A DNA stretch of 49,074 nt, taken from positions 1 through 49,074 of the forward strand of contig JAJZVO010000032.1 in NCBI GenBank assembly GCA_021845665.1, in the 5' to 3' direction. This stretch comes from Bacteroidota bacterium. Lineage in GTDB: Bacteria; Bacteroidota; Ignavibacteria; Kryptoniales; JAKASW01. The position numbers and the translations under genes are program-made. This document shows, one piece after another, positions 1 through 8,109 of the stretch (position 1 is the stretch's first letter; each line of letters begins with the position of its first letter). The notes beneath the pieces were generated by a model. It did no database searches and was not told the DNA's origin. It worked only from the letters and a program-made list of their open reading frames with translations.

Positions 1-30
1 GAACAGATGAAGAAAGATGTTTTGAACTAG
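1..30 (+). CDS. possible 3' end of a gene entering from the left
   Basis: Frame 1 is open from the first base and ends at a TAG at 28-30, giving a nine-residue tail (EQMKKDVLN). It would converge on the NtrC-type regulator, whose stop lies 25 bases further right. Nine residues cannot be assigned to a family, so this is only a plausible gene end. Confidence 0.25.
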   Translation, partial: EQMKKDVLN

Positions 31-55
31 GCAAAGACGAATCTACAAAAAATGC

Positions 56-1468
56 CTATCCATCTCTCAGCTTGGACAAATCGATCCCATGCTTTTTCAC
101 CAGGTTCTGTATCTGCCGTCTGTCGTATCCACTCGTCCTTGCGGCCTCCGAAATATTTCCGCCTGACTTCTCAATTAGGTTGAGGAGAAATTGTCTCTCG
201 AGATCCATCAGGACTTTTTCCGTCCTTCTCAACTTTTCCTTCTGCAGCTCTTCTTTCGTTGCCGGCACATGCTCGGTGAGAGGCCCGACTGACTCCCGGA
301 TTTCCGCAGGGAGGGAATCGATGGTTATCTGTCCGCCGCGCGCGAATATCATTGCCTGCAAAATAACGTTCTCCAGCTCGCGCACATTCCCGGACCACGA
401 ATGCCGTCTAAGGAGTTCCACCGCATCGGGATCAATTCCTGTGATACTCTTCTTTGCTGTATCTCCGTGCTTGGAGATGAAATGTTGAACAAGGAGTGAT
501 ATGTCCTCTTTCCTTTCGCGTAGTGGCGGAACATGCAGATAAACTACCTTCAGCCGGTAATACAGGTCTTTTCTGAACCGACCGCTTTCAACGTCATCCT
601 TGAGATTCCGGTTCGTCGCTGCGACGACTCGTGCGGCTGATTGCAGGAAAATCGTTCCGCCGACCCGCGTGAATTGCCGGTTTTCCAGGACGTGAAGAAG
701 TTTAACTTGCAGGTCGAGCGGCATCTCTCCGATCTCATCGAGAAAGATTGTGCCTCCTTCGGCCATCTCCAGTTTTCCACGCTTCATGTTCACCGCGCCC
801 GTGAACGCGCCCCGCTCGTGTCCGAAGAGCTCGCTCTCGAAAAGCTCGTGAGGGATAGCGCCACAGTTCACTTCTATGAATGGTCCTTCAGACCTGGCGC
901 TCATTCGATGAAGAGCCCTCGCGAACAATTCCTTTCCGGTTCCAGATTCACCTTCGATTAGAACTGAGGCGTCGGTAACCGCTACTTCTTTCACGAGTCC
1001 GATTAGCGACCGCATTTCCGAGTTGATCGTAATGATGTCCTGCGGAACCTCATATTCTTTCAGCCTGTCCTTTAATGACCGATTTTCCTGCAGCATCGAA
1101 CTGTACTCTACAGCCCTTTTAACAACCAGCTCCACATCTTCGATCTTGATCGGCTTGAGGATATAATCGTACGCGCCTGCTTTCATCGCTTCGACAGCGT
1201 TCTCTACGCTCCCGAACGCTGTCATTACCACAACGGGTATCCATTCGTATGTTGTCTTGACATACTTCAGAAGTTCAATTCCGGACATTTCGGGCATTTT
1301 AACGTCGGTAAGAATTGTATCGACGTGTTCCTTTTCCAGAACTCTTATAGCCTCAGCGCCATTTCTTGCCACCGGGACATCATACCTGTCCTGAAAGTTT
1401 ATCTTCAGGACTTTCCATGCCCGCTCCTCGTCGTCGACAATGAGCAGCTTCGGTTTCTCGGTTTTCAT
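56..1468 (-). CDS. NtrC-family sigma-54-dependent response regulator
   Basis: This 470-residue protein has the three domains of an NtrC-type activator. The receiver (about residues 5-120) carries the acidic pair D12/D13, phospho-acceptor D55 in LTDVKMP and K105. The AAA+ domain (about 145-390) has the Walker A GESGTGKE at 173-180, the GAFTGA sigma-54 contact loop and the Walker B FLDEIGE. A Fis-type helix-turn-helix closes the C terminus ([19 protein letters not shown]). By family knowledge it activates RNA polymerase-sigma-54 after phosphorylation. The histidine kinase gene lies immediately upstream with a one-base gap, so the two form a cognate pair. The target genes are not visible; no convincing -24/-12 promoter was found in the window by eye. 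Confidence 0.95.
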   Translation of the reverse strand: MKTEKPKLLIVDDEERAWKVLKINFQDRYDVPVARNGAEAIRVLEKEHVDTILTDVKMPEMSGIELLKYVKTTYEWIPVVVMTAFGSVENAVEAMKAGAYDYILKPIKIEDVELVVKRAVEYSSMLQENRSLKDRLKEYEVPQDIITINSEMRSLIGLVKEVAVTDASVLIEGESGTGKELFARALHRMSARSEGPFIEVNCGAIPHELFESELFGHERGAFTGAVNMKRGKLEMAEGGTIFLDEIGEMPLDLQVKLLHVLENRQFTRVGGTIFLQSAARVVAATNRNLKDDVESGRFRKDLYYRLKVVYLHVPPLRERKEDISLLVQHFISKHGDTAKKSITGIDPDAVELLRRHSWSGNVRELENVILQAMIFARGGQITIDSLPAEIRESVGPLTEHVPATKEELQKEKLRRTEKVLMDLERQFLLNLIEKSGGNISEAARTSGYDRRQIQNLVKKHGIDLSKLRDG

Positions 1469-1469
1469 T

Positions 1470-3602
1470 TCAGGCGTATTCTTTCATGGTTTCGAATCTG
1501 ATAGTAAAGATTGTCTCACCCTTCCTGGAAACAATCCCGATTTTCCCTCCAAGAGCATCCGCGATGTTGTGGGAAATACTTAATCCCAGACCTGTACCAG
1601 TATCCTTTGTCGTATAAAAAGGCTCGAATACTTTCTCCCGGTTATCTTCGGATATCCCGATCCCGTTGTCGGAGACGGAGATTTCGAGACCTCCCTCTCC
1701 GGAATCCGCCGAAAAGGACACAATTCCATCGGTACAATCAAAATCGTTATCCGACTTGCACCTCTCTTTGATTGCCTCGACCGCGTTCATCCCTAAATTG
1801 AATATGAGCTGATAAAGGAGGTCGCGATCGGTTAACATGGTGGCGGAAGTGGGTCCGTGAGATATTTGCACGTCTATGTTTTCTGCCGTAGAAAGGATAG
1901 CTGCACGCACTTTTTCAAGGATCTCCTGCAACGAAACGTTCTCGTTCTTCGGAGATCTTAATTTCGAAAGGCTTAGAAAGTCCGTCAGTATCTTGTTAAG
2001 TCTGTCAGTCTCGTCCACGATGAACTGCTTAAGTTCTTTCTCCTCATCCTTGCTCAACTCCTTCTTCAGAAGAGTCTGTGCCGATGCCGACATGACGTTG
2101 AGAGGATTCCTGATCTCATGCGCGACACCAGCCGTAAGCTGCCCCAGGGAAGCGAGGTGCCGGATGCGAAACTCTTCCTGCTCCTTCTCGCGCATGTTAT
2201 CAATTGCAAGGTTCCGCTGATATGCGGTTGCAACTTCGTTAGCGAATATTGAAAGAGCGTCTATCATCTCGGCCGTGAATTCCTGCCCGGATTTTCTTAC
2301 CGAGATCGCCAGGACACCGATCATCTCGTCTGCCGAAAGCAGAGGAAAGAGAAGCCGTACGCCTTTGGATTCCAATATCGAGCACACCTCGCCGTCGATA
2401 TTCCTGCGGTCGATATCGTAGAACTCAACGGGCCGCTTTACACGTCGGAGGTGTTGAACAAGGAAACATCCGTCTTTGAGTTGCAGCCCGCCCGGCCCGT
2501 GCTTCCATTCTGAAAAACGCGGCTCTTCCGGACTACCACCTTTGAGAAGTATAAGCACATTCTGGATGTGGAATTGGCGCAAGAGGAAGGTTTCGACGCG
2601 GCGGAAGAATTCATCCGGCGGGAGGTAAATTGAGATTGCACGGGAGAAGGTGACCATATTATGGCGGTAACGGTTGAGATCTCGGCTCATGAGGTTATCG
2701 AGCGTTTTGCGTATTCTCGACTCGAGAGGTCGGATTAAAAGCACGAGTACAAAAACGAAGAGTGCGTTAGCCGCATAAGAGCTTATCTTCAGATAGTTCA
2801 GGAGTCCTTCCGTAACGGCCTGCACACCGAGGAAGTAGATTGCGAGGACGATGGATGATGCAAGCGAATATGCAACGCCGCCCCTTATCGTGCGCGGCGA
2901 ATCGAACATCCGGCCGCTGAGCACTGCCGCCGCGAAGAACCCGCTGACGACAAACGACAGGATTGTCGATGACGTGTAGAAGTACAATGTTGTCTGAGCT
3001 AACCGCTCCACGATGAACAGAAGCACCGAGAAGAAAAGATAAATCAAACCGCCGTAGAGGAATAGCCGGGCCCGGTGTTTTTGTGTGGTCGTTTTCAACT
3101 CAGGAATCTTCCTGATTATCACCAGCGAGCCCCACACAAGATACGCAAAGTAGGTTGCCAGCAGAGATATGGACTGGAAATCCTGCCGGATCACTATCCT
3201 GTAAAAGTAAACTGTTCTCGAACTGGAAAGCGAAATCAGTTCTATATGAAAATGCGGAAATGAAGAGACCAGAAAAGCTACCGGGATAAGAAATACGGCG
3301 ATATAGAAAAGCACACTGCCGGTTATTCTTGACGTGCTCCGCGGAAAATGGTAAGCGGAGATGACGTAAATTGCCGGAATAATAAATATGACCCGGTAAA
3401 GTAATTGGGTGGCAAGCGTCGCGCCTTCCTGGCTCCCGCTCGCCAGGATGAATATTTCCGAGATGTTCCATAGTGCAAAGCTCAGGACGAACGCAGAGAT
3501 CCACCGGTTGACTGCCGATTTAGGATTTCCGAAGAATATCACGAAAGCCATCGTCACGTTTATGACGAATGCTGCAACCGCAGGGAAGGAGTAGATGCTC
3601 AT
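1470..3602 (-). CDS. membrane sensor histidine kinase (N-terminal multi-TM sensor, GAF-like, HisKA, HATPase)
   Basis: I place the start at the ATG at 3602 (MSIYSF), which has a GGGGCGAG ribosome site; an in-frame start 14 codons upstream has none. The protein is about 710 residues. Roughly the first 300 residues hold some eight hydrophobic helices, like the 7TM-type N-terminal region of histidine kinases. A GAF-like segment follows (about 325-470). The dimerisation helix has the phospho-acceptor H495 in GVAHEIRNPLN. The ATPase domain has the N box (NLGMNAVEAI), G1 (DNGIGIS) and G2 (GTGLGLSIS). It should autophosphorylate on a membrane or intracellular signal and pass phosphate to the NtrC-type regulator encoded one base downstream. 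The signal is unknown. Confidence 0.93.
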   Translation of the reverse strand: MSIYSFPAVAAFVINVTMAFVIFFGNPKSAVNRWISAFVLSFALWNISEIFILASGSQEGATLATQLLYRVIFIIPAIYVISAYHFPRSTSRITGSVLFYIAVFLIPVAFLVSSFPHFHIELISLSSSRTVYFYRIVIRQDFQSISLLATYFAYLVWGSLVIIRKIPELKTTTQKHRARLFLYGGLIYLFFSVLLFIVERLAQTTLYFYTSSTILSFVVSGFFAAAVLSGRMFDSPRTIRGGVAYSLASSIVLAIYFLGVQAVTEGLLNYLKISSYAANALFVFVLVLLIRPLESRIRKTLDNLMSRDLNRYRHNMVTFSRAISIYLPPDEFFRRVETFLLRQFHIQNVLILLKGGSPEEPRFSEWKHGPGGLQLKDGCFLVQHLRRVKRPVEFYDIDRRNIDGEVCSILESKGVRLLFPLLSADEMIGVLAISVRKSGQEFTAEMIDALSIFANEVATAYQRNLAIDNMREKEQEEFRIRHLASLGQLTAGVAHEIRNPLNVMSASAQTLLKKELSKDEEKELKQFIVDETDRLNKILTDFLSLSKLRSPKNENVSLQEILEKVRAAILSTAENIDVQISHGPTSATMLTDRDLLYQLIFNLGMNAVEAIKERCKSDNDFDCTDGIVSFSADSGEGGLEISVSDNGIGISEDNREKVFEPFYTTKDTGTGLGLSISHNIADALGGKIGIVSRKGETIFTIRFETMKEYA

Positions 3603-3615
3603 CTCGCCCCTATCT

Positions 3616-3698
3616 AACCACAAAGGCCACGAAGAGAAGCACAAAGAGCACGAAGTGGAACGTATTCTATTATCATAGTCTTAGTGTCCTTTGTGGTT
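3616..3698. repeat. inverted pair of CACAAAG/CACGAAG dispersed repeats, left of the GxxExxY gene
   Basis: The arm at 3616-3630 (aaccacaaaggccac) is matched at 14 of 15 positions by the reverse complement of 3684-3698 (gtgtcctttgtggtt). Between them are further short units (cacgaag, cacaaag, cacgaag). Related tracts lie at 4156-4198, 7441-7507 and 8041-8085. Confidence 0.8.
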
Positions 3699-3716
3699 GA
3701 ATTGTTTCGAGTTGGT

Positions 3717-4091
3717 TTACCCATTGATTACTCTCCTGATTCCATCCTTCAGATACTTCACATTGAAGTTGATGAGCAAACCGAGTCGGCAGCCACTGAG
3801 CTTCAAGTAAGTCAGAATCTGGGCGAGGTGAACATCGTTTAGTGCTTCCACAGAATTGGTTTCAACCACCAGCTTGCTGTCCACGAACAAGTCAAGTCTG
3901 TATCCAACATCCAACTTCACATCGTCGTAAATCAGGGGCATAGGTTTTTCCTTTTCGACCGGAACGTTTGATTTCTGGATCTCATAAAACAAGCATTCCT
4001 TGTAAGCGGATTCCAGCAAGCCTGGGCCTAGTCTCTTGTGAACTTTAATCGCCAATTCAATTGTCAAATTTGAAAGCTCCTCGTCGGTCAT
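3717..4091 (-). CDS. GxxExxY-family protein (PD-(D/E)XK nuclease-like) with altered active site
   Basis: The start at 4091 (MTDEEL) is preceded by AGGAGGAGAGAG, much better than the ATG five codons upstream. The 124-residue product has the family signature GPGLLESAYKECL (GxxExxY) near the N terminus, then YRLDLFV and HLAQILTYLKLSG. Members of this family resemble small PD-(D/E)XK nucleases, and most carry an E-x-K motif at VVE(L/I)KAVE. Here the site reads VVETNSVE, so the lysine is Asn and catalysis is probably lost. The gene is a single unit bracketed by dispersed repeats on both sides. Its role is unknown even in intact members; here it may be an inactive remnant or a binding-only form. 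Confidence 0.88.
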   Translation of the reverse strand: MTDEELSNLTIELAIKVHKRLGPGLLESAYKECLFYEIQKSNVPVEKEKPMPLIYDDVKLDVGYRLDLFVDSKLVVETNSVEALNDVHLAQILTYLKLSGCRLGLLINFNVKYLKDGIRRVING

Positions 4092-4155
4092 CTCTCTCCT
4101 CCTCATTCTTTCTTATTAGAAAGTACACGAAGGGGATTGAATTATTAAACTTATT

Positions 4156-4198
4156 TCCTTTGTGCACTCGTGATTCCTCTTCGTGCACTTCGTGGTGG
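4156..4198. repeat. CACGAAG/CACAAAG dispersed repeat, right of the GxxExxY gene
   Basis: On the plus strand the tract reads as the units cctttgtgcac, tcgtg, cttcgtgcac and ttcgtgg. These are the reverse complement of the cacgaag/cacaaag units on the other side of the GxxExxY gene. The gene is therefore enclosed by copies of the same repeat family. Confidence 0.7.
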
Positions 4199-4212
4199 AT
4201 CTTTTTTTGGAC

Positions 4213-4241
4213 TTGACATCGCGTTTCTTTCGCATTAACTT
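4213..4241 (+). promoter_or_regulatory. candidate promoter of the TetR/FmdE/TauE/porin genes
   Basis: A perfect TTGACA at 4213-4218 is followed after 17 bases by TAACTT at 4236-4241. The TetR start codon lies 31 bases further on. The -10 box is imperfect, so this is a visual call that 5'-end mapping should test. Confidence 0.45.
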
Positions 4242-4243
4242 AG

Positions 4244-4261
4244 CAAGCAACCACTTACTTG
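4244..4261. promoter_or_regulatory. candidate TetR operator (palindrome over the transcription start)
   Basis: The 18-base palindrome CAAG-N-AA-N4-TT-N-CTTG begins two bases after the proposed -10 box and ends 11 bases before the TetR start codon. TetR regulators usually bind such palindromes over their own promoter, so autorepression is a reasonable inference. The sequence alone does not show binding. Confidence 0.45.
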
Positions 4262-4272
4262 TCAAGGCCTGA

Positions 4273-4875
4273 ATGAAGATGGAAAGAAAATCGACCGAAA
4301 TACGCCAGGAAGAAATAAGAAGAGCCTTCCTCGAACTTATCGACCACGAAGGTCTCCATAATCTATCTACGAGAAAGGTAGCTGACAAGGTTGGCGTCTC
4401 GGAGGGTGCGCTCTTCAGGCATTTCAAGTCCAAGCGTGCCATTATTCTTTCAATCATAGATGGGGTCGAAGATGTCCTCATGAAGTCGCTCCGCGCGGTT
4501 GCAACAGAGGATTCTTCCTCGGCTGATAGACTCTTTAAGTTTCTGTGTGTGCATGTCAGGTACCTGATTGAAAATAAAGGCATTACAATGCTTCTTTTTT
4601 CCGAAGCTGCGCACTCCAATGATCCGGAGCTCAAGGCCCGTATGCTCAAGATCCTCAATTCCCAGAAGCAACTGGCCAAGAAGATCATCCAGGACGGCAT
4701 CGTTGCGGGGGAATGGGATAGTTCGCTGCAAGTAGAAAACGTCGCCACGCTTTACATGGGAATCCCGATCTCCCTGAATATAGAGCTCATCCTGAGCCCA
4801 TACGGAGTAAATACTGAAAACTTCTGCAAGAAAATGATGTGCATTCTGGAGCGTGCTTTGAAAAAGTCGGCCTAA
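4273..4875 (+). CDS. TetR/AcrR-family transcriptional regulator
   Basis: The 200-residue protein has an N-terminal TetR DNA-binding domain (about residues 10-58). Its helix-turn-helix reads LSTRKVADKVGVSEGALFRHFKSK, split here as LSTRKVADKVGVSEG then ALFRHFKSK. The remainder is a helical ligand-binding domain with no recognisable ligand. It is the first gene of a co-directional set (gap of 61 bases to the FmdE-like gene, then 17 bases, then 7 bases to the porin). The likely job is to repress this set until an effector binds. A palindrome upstream (4244-4261) is a candidate operator. A second ATG two codons in is also possible as the start. Confidence 0.9.
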   Translation: MKMERKSTEIRQEEIRRAFLELIDHEGLHNLSTRKVADKVGVSEGALFRHFKSKRAIILSIIDGVEDVLMKSLRAVATEDSSSADRLFKFLCVHVRYLIENKGITMLLFSEAAHSNDPELKARMLKILNSQKQLAKKIIQDGIVAGEWDSSLQVENVATLYMGIPISLNIELILSPYGVNTENFCKKMMCILERALKKSA

Positions 4876-4936
4876 AAAAATTTGCCTGATCTCGTAAGTG
4901 ATTGATTACTAACTACTAATATCAAGGAGAATCAAG

Positions 4937-5605
4937 ATGTCGAACAAGGAAAATTCCCACAGCGGTAGGTTCACGGTACCAGATTGGCTCTTCGAATTTC
5001 ACGGCCACAAGTGCCCGTACTCCGTGATGGGATACCGAATGGGCGTCATCGCATTAAGAGAATTGGGAAGAGAAAAATGTTTCGATCACGACCTATTCGT
5101 CTTCTCGGAGATGGGCGTCGGACATCCGCAGGGCTGCATGCAGGACGGAATTCAAGCTTCAACTTCAGCAACGTTCGGAAAAGGGCAGATGTACAAACTC
5201 TTCTATGGAAAGGTCGGGGCGACGTTCTTCGATCCATCAAAAGGCACAGTCCGCCTCCTCTTTAAGAACGAATTCATGGACAAACTAGGGACTCATGAGT
5301 TCTTCAAGTTCAGGAAGCAGGGCATCGAGCCGTCCCAGGTCCCTGCTAACGTGGCACAGGGAGTCATCGATATGGTATTGAACGCGACTGAGGAGGAACT
5401 CTTCAAGGTTGAGCGTGTGCCCAACTTTGAATTCAAACCAGTTCCGGGCTCATTCAACAAGGCAAAGTGCGATGAGTGCGGCGAGTATGTTTTTGAAAGA
5501 TATCTTCGCTTGAAAGATGGAAAAAAAGTCTGCGTCTCTTGCTCAGGCAGGGAAGGTGAAGAGACGACTATTCACCTCCCGGACTTCCACGTGGGAAGAA
5601 GCTGA
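4937..5605 (+). CDS. FmdE-family protein with C-terminal zinc-ribbon
   Basis: The start has a clear AGGAG site. The 222-residue product resembles the FmdE family (named after subunit E of formylmethanofuran dehydrogenase). It has FHGHKCP (H22, H24, C26), the second cysteine in PQGCMQDGIQ, and TFGKGQMY, all hallmarks of the fold that holds a metal or cofactor. The C-terminal part has two CxxC pairs (KCDEC and VCVSC) expected to bind zinc. No other methanofuran-pathway gene is present, so participation in that pathway is unlikely. In bacteria, stand-alone FmdE proteins are often linked to molybdenum/tungsten or sulfur metabolism, but the function is not settled. The TauE/SafE exporter starts 17 bases downstream. 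Confidence 0.88.
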   Translation: MSNKENSHSGRFTVPDWLFEFHGHKCPYSVMGYRMGVIALRELGREKCFDHDLFVFSEMGVGHPQGCMQDGIQASTSATFGKGQMYKLFYGKVGATFFDPSKGTVRLLFKNEFMDKLGTHEFFKFRKQGIEPSQVPANVAQGVIDMVLNATEEELFKVERVPNFEFKPVPGSFNKAKCDECGEYVFERYLRLKDGKKVCVSCSGREGEETTIHLPDFHVGRS

Positions 5606-5622
5606 TACGAGGAACACTGAAA

Positions 5623-6402
5623 ATGGATATCAATAGCACTCTCTTAATGGCAATTCTTTTTTCTTTTCTCATTGGGTTTGTGTTCTCAATGTTTGGTCAG
5701 GGCGGCGGGTCGGTTTACTCGCCGCTGCTGATTCTCCTCAGCTATTCAGTTCTGATTTCCAGTTCCACCTCGCTCGTGCTGAACTTAATAACTTCGACGT
5801 CTGCTGGTTACATTTTCTATAAGAACAAGATGATCGACATGAAGGCCTCTCTTGCTTTTGTGCCAGGAATCATGGTCGGTGCCTTCGCAGGCGGGCTTTA
5901 CTCTAAATCGGTCAACACGACCATTCTGCTGTGGCTATTCGTCTTGTTCCTGGTTGCCGTGGGAGCACGTATGCTTTACTCATATTGGGAGAAACCGAAA
6001 GCTGAAGACAAATATCCATCCAATCTCTCGGCAGCTGCTTACGCCCTCATCGTGGTTTTCAGTATCGTCGTAGGAATCATTTCGGGGTTGCTCGGAGTCG
6101 GCGGTGGGATATTGGTCGTTCCCTTCATGACGAACGTCCTTAAGTATCCGACTAAGTCCGCAGCAGGTTCTTCGCACTTGATCATTTCATTCTCCGCTCT
6201 TGCTGGAATCATAGGACATGCTGCATCTCACCGTCTTGATTATCCGTTGATTGCGGCGACCGGCGTCGCCGTTCTCCTGGCTGGAAATTTAGGAGCGAGG
6301 TTCAGCCTGAGAGTGAAGCCTCGAATGATAAAGGCTGGACTCGGTCTCTTGATGTGGGCACTTTCTGCTCAAATACTGGTGAAGCTTCTTGGAGTTATGT
6401 GA
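5623..6402 (+). CDS. TauE/SafE (TSUP) family membrane exporter
   Basis: The 259-residue protein has about eight hydrophobic helices arranged as two related halves. Each half has a glycine-rich motif followed by a proline: FGQGGGSVYSP in the first and LLGVGGGILVVP in the second. This is the signature of the DUF81/TSUP family, which moves sulfite, sulfonates or other organosulfur anions across the inner membrane. It lies between the FmdE-like gene and a porin gene, with gaps of 17 and 7 bases. The set may therefore move one anionic compound across both membranes. The substrate cannot be read from the sequence. Confidence 0.9.
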   Translation: MDINSTLLMAILFSFLIGFVFSMFGQGGGSVYSPLLILLSYSVLISSSTSLVLNLITSTSAGYIFYKNKMIDMKASLAFVPGIMVGAFAGGLYSKSVNTTILLWLFVLFLVAVGARMLYSYWEKPKAEDKYPSNLSAAAYALIVVFSIVVGIISGLLGVGGGILVVPFMTNVLKYPTKSAAGSSHLIISFSALAGIIGHAASHRLDYPLIAATGVAVLLAGNLGARFSLRVKPRMIKAGLGLLMWALSAQILVKLLGVM

Positions 6403-6409
6403 GGCACGT

Positions 6410-7396
6410 ATGAAAAGAATCCTCATTTTGTTCGTTGTCTTAACTTGCGTAGAATCATCGCTCGCTCAGGAAAAAGTAACATGGAACGGCTACCTGCAGA
6501 CACGATTTTCAGACGACTTCCGTTCCAATACAGGTTTTTCAATAAGGAGAGCAAAACTCTGGGTTGGCGGACCGGCACCTTTTGACGCAAACATGCAATT
6601 TCATGTCCAGGGAATATTTCGGTACCAGACGAGCGGCACGTTCATGCTCCAGGATGTTTATGGAGAATACAAGATGCCGTTCGGTTTTGTGAGAGCCGGA
6701 CAGTTCGTGCCCGACTTCAGTTTAGAGCGAGCGCAAGGTGATGCTTTTATTCCGCTCATCGAAAGAGCCGCTGTCATAAATGCTCTTATTCCTTCGGGAG
6801 ACACTTACGCGCGCGACATCGGCGCGGAATTGGTGCTCGAACCGAAGGGGTCCGGTTTCCATACGAGCTTTGGGATTTACAACGGTAATGGTGGAAACAC
6901 AAAGTCTAATGAAGACAGACAGTTCCTTTATACCAACAGGACAACCTACGACATTCGCTTCACCGACAATCTCTCCTGGACCAACGGCTTCTCAGTTTCC
7001 TATCGGGACAAGAAGGACCTTTCTTTTCCGAGCATTCTTGGCAATGGAAAGACATTCAGCGGCACTGACTTTCGCTGGGGTCTTGAGTCGCATCTCAAAT
7101 CCAGGTCCTGGGAACTCCAGGGCGAGTACATCCAGGCCGACCTTGAGAATCAGAAATCTTACGGATACTACTTGTTCGGAGATTATGACTTAGACAGACT
7201 GAATGGAATCGTGTTATCCACGGAGAAGCTCCAGGTTGTAAATACATCGTATTCAAATGCACCATGGTACATTGTCGGCTACTCGCACTTTTTCAATGGG
7301 CAGAAATTCAAAGTGATGGTCGATGCCAGGACACAATACCTGAGCGACCGAACAAACTACGGCGGGACTGTGCAACTTCAGATGTTCTTCAACTGA
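6410..7396 (+). CDS. OprO/OprP-like outer-membrane porin
   Basis: The start at 6410 has GAGG upstream and gives a clean signal peptide (MKRILILFVVLTCVESSLAQ). An in-frame ATG seven codons earlier lies inside the exporter gene and has no signal sequence. The 328-residue product has alternating beta strands typical of a porin, with early WNGYLQTRFSDDF and IRRAKLWVGG, the pattern seen in phosphate-selective porins O and P. The C terminus ends in a short strand (TVQLQMFFN), as expected for barrel insertion. It follows the exporter gene by seven bases, so it is probably the outer-membrane pore for the same solute. Phosphate selectivity should not be assumed. Confidence 0.85.
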   Translation: MKRILILFVVLTCVESSLAQEKVTWNGYLQTRFSDDFRSNTGFSIRRAKLWVGGPAPFDANMQFHVQGIFRYQTSGTFMLQDVYGEYKMPFGFVRAGQFVPDFSLERAQGDAFIPLIERAAVINALIPSGDTYARDIGAELVLEPKGSGFHTSFGIYNGNGGNTKSNEDRQFLYTNRTTYDIRFTDNLSWTNGFSVSYRDKKDLSFPSILGNGKTFSGTDFRWGLESHLKSRSWELQGEYIQADLENQKSYGYYLFGDYDLDRLNGIVLSTEKLQVVNTSYSNAPWYIVGYSHFFNGQKFKVMVDARTQYLSDRTNYGGTVQLQMFFN

Positions 7397-7440
7397 AGAA
7401 AATCTTGGTTCCAACGAAAACAGCTAAAGGGAAAAAGACT

Positions 7441-7507
7441 TTAACCACGAAGGCACAAAGGCACGAACGAATTTGAGTATCTTTGTGTCTTCGTGTCTTG
7501 GTGGTTT
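7441..7507. repeat. inverted pair of CACGAAG/CACAAAG dispersed repeats
   Basis: The arm at 7441-7467 (units accacgaagg, cacaaagg, cacgaa) faces the reverse-complement arm at 7481-7504 (ctttgtgtcttcgtg, then tcttggtgg). It sits between the porin stop and the broken CDF gene and could form a long hairpin in RNA. A related tract lies on the other side of the broken CDF gene (8041-8085). Confidence 0.85.
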
Positions 7508-7533
7508 CACAGTTAACAGACGGGAATGCAAAA

Positions 7534-8012
7534 ATGGGACATGAACACAATCATTCGGCAGGCTCTTCAATGGCTCGTCTGTTCTGGGCCGGAATCCTCA
7601 ACATCGCGATCGCGATAGTGGAGTTTGTCGGCGGGCTCCTCTCAGGGAGCCTTTCGATAATGTCCGACGCGCTGCACAATTTCACAGATGCCGGCTTGGT
7701 CGGAGTGAGCATCGTCGCGCTGAAACTGGACGACAGACCCAAAGACCTGAACCATACGTTCGGACTTAAACGCGCGCAGATAATCGCGGCGATATTCAAC
7801 TCAGTCCTACTCATCCTGATCAGCCTTTTTCTGATGAAGGAGGCTGTCCAGCATCTGCTCCACTCGGCGCACGTCGAAGCGGGCGTGATTCGGTCGCAGA
7901 AACGACGAAATTACAGAGAGAAATCACGGGGAACCTCGGGGAGAAGTTCGGTATCAACCACGTCACGCTCCAGTTCGAGTGCCGACTGTGTGGAAGGAAG
8001 GAGCTGGTATGA
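7534..8012 (+). pseudogene. CDF (CzcD/ZitB-type) zinc/cation efflux transporter with internal deletion
   Basis: The ATG at 7534 opens a good CDF N terminus: a His-rich start (MGHEHNH), then NIAIAIVEFVGGLLSGSLSI, with the metal-binding SDALHNFTD motif. Similarity stops after HVEAG, near residue 117. A second frame, 7884-8012, encodes the CDF C-terminal end (EITGNLGEKFGINHVT, then LQFECRLCGRKELV and a TGA). About 150 codons, covering the later helices and most of the cytoplasmic domain, are missing at the junction near 7880-7890. The encoded protein cannot be a working transporter. The gene lies between two copies of the dispersed repeat. An assembly collapse is the alternative to a true deletion. 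Confidence 0.85.
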
Positions 8013-8040
8013 ACCAATTCCCTGTAGCTGGCTAAAGTGC

Positions 8041-8085
8041 TTTACCACGAAGGACACAAAGGGTTTACACGAAGGGCACAAAGGA
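8041..8085. repeat. CACGAAG/CACAAAG dispersed repeat
   Basis: Units accacgaagg, acacaaaggg, acacgaaggg and cacaaagg follow one another. The tract separates the CDF remnant from the RQC-like remnant. It is in the same orientation as the left arm at 7441-7467. Confidence 0.8.
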
Positions 8086-8109
8086 ATTAGGTTGTCAAGA
8101 CAAGGTTCT

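Noticed and set aside
3616-8085. CACGAAG tracts as a CRISPR array
   Set aside because: The units are short, irregular, in both orientations, and have no equal-length spacers or cas genes.
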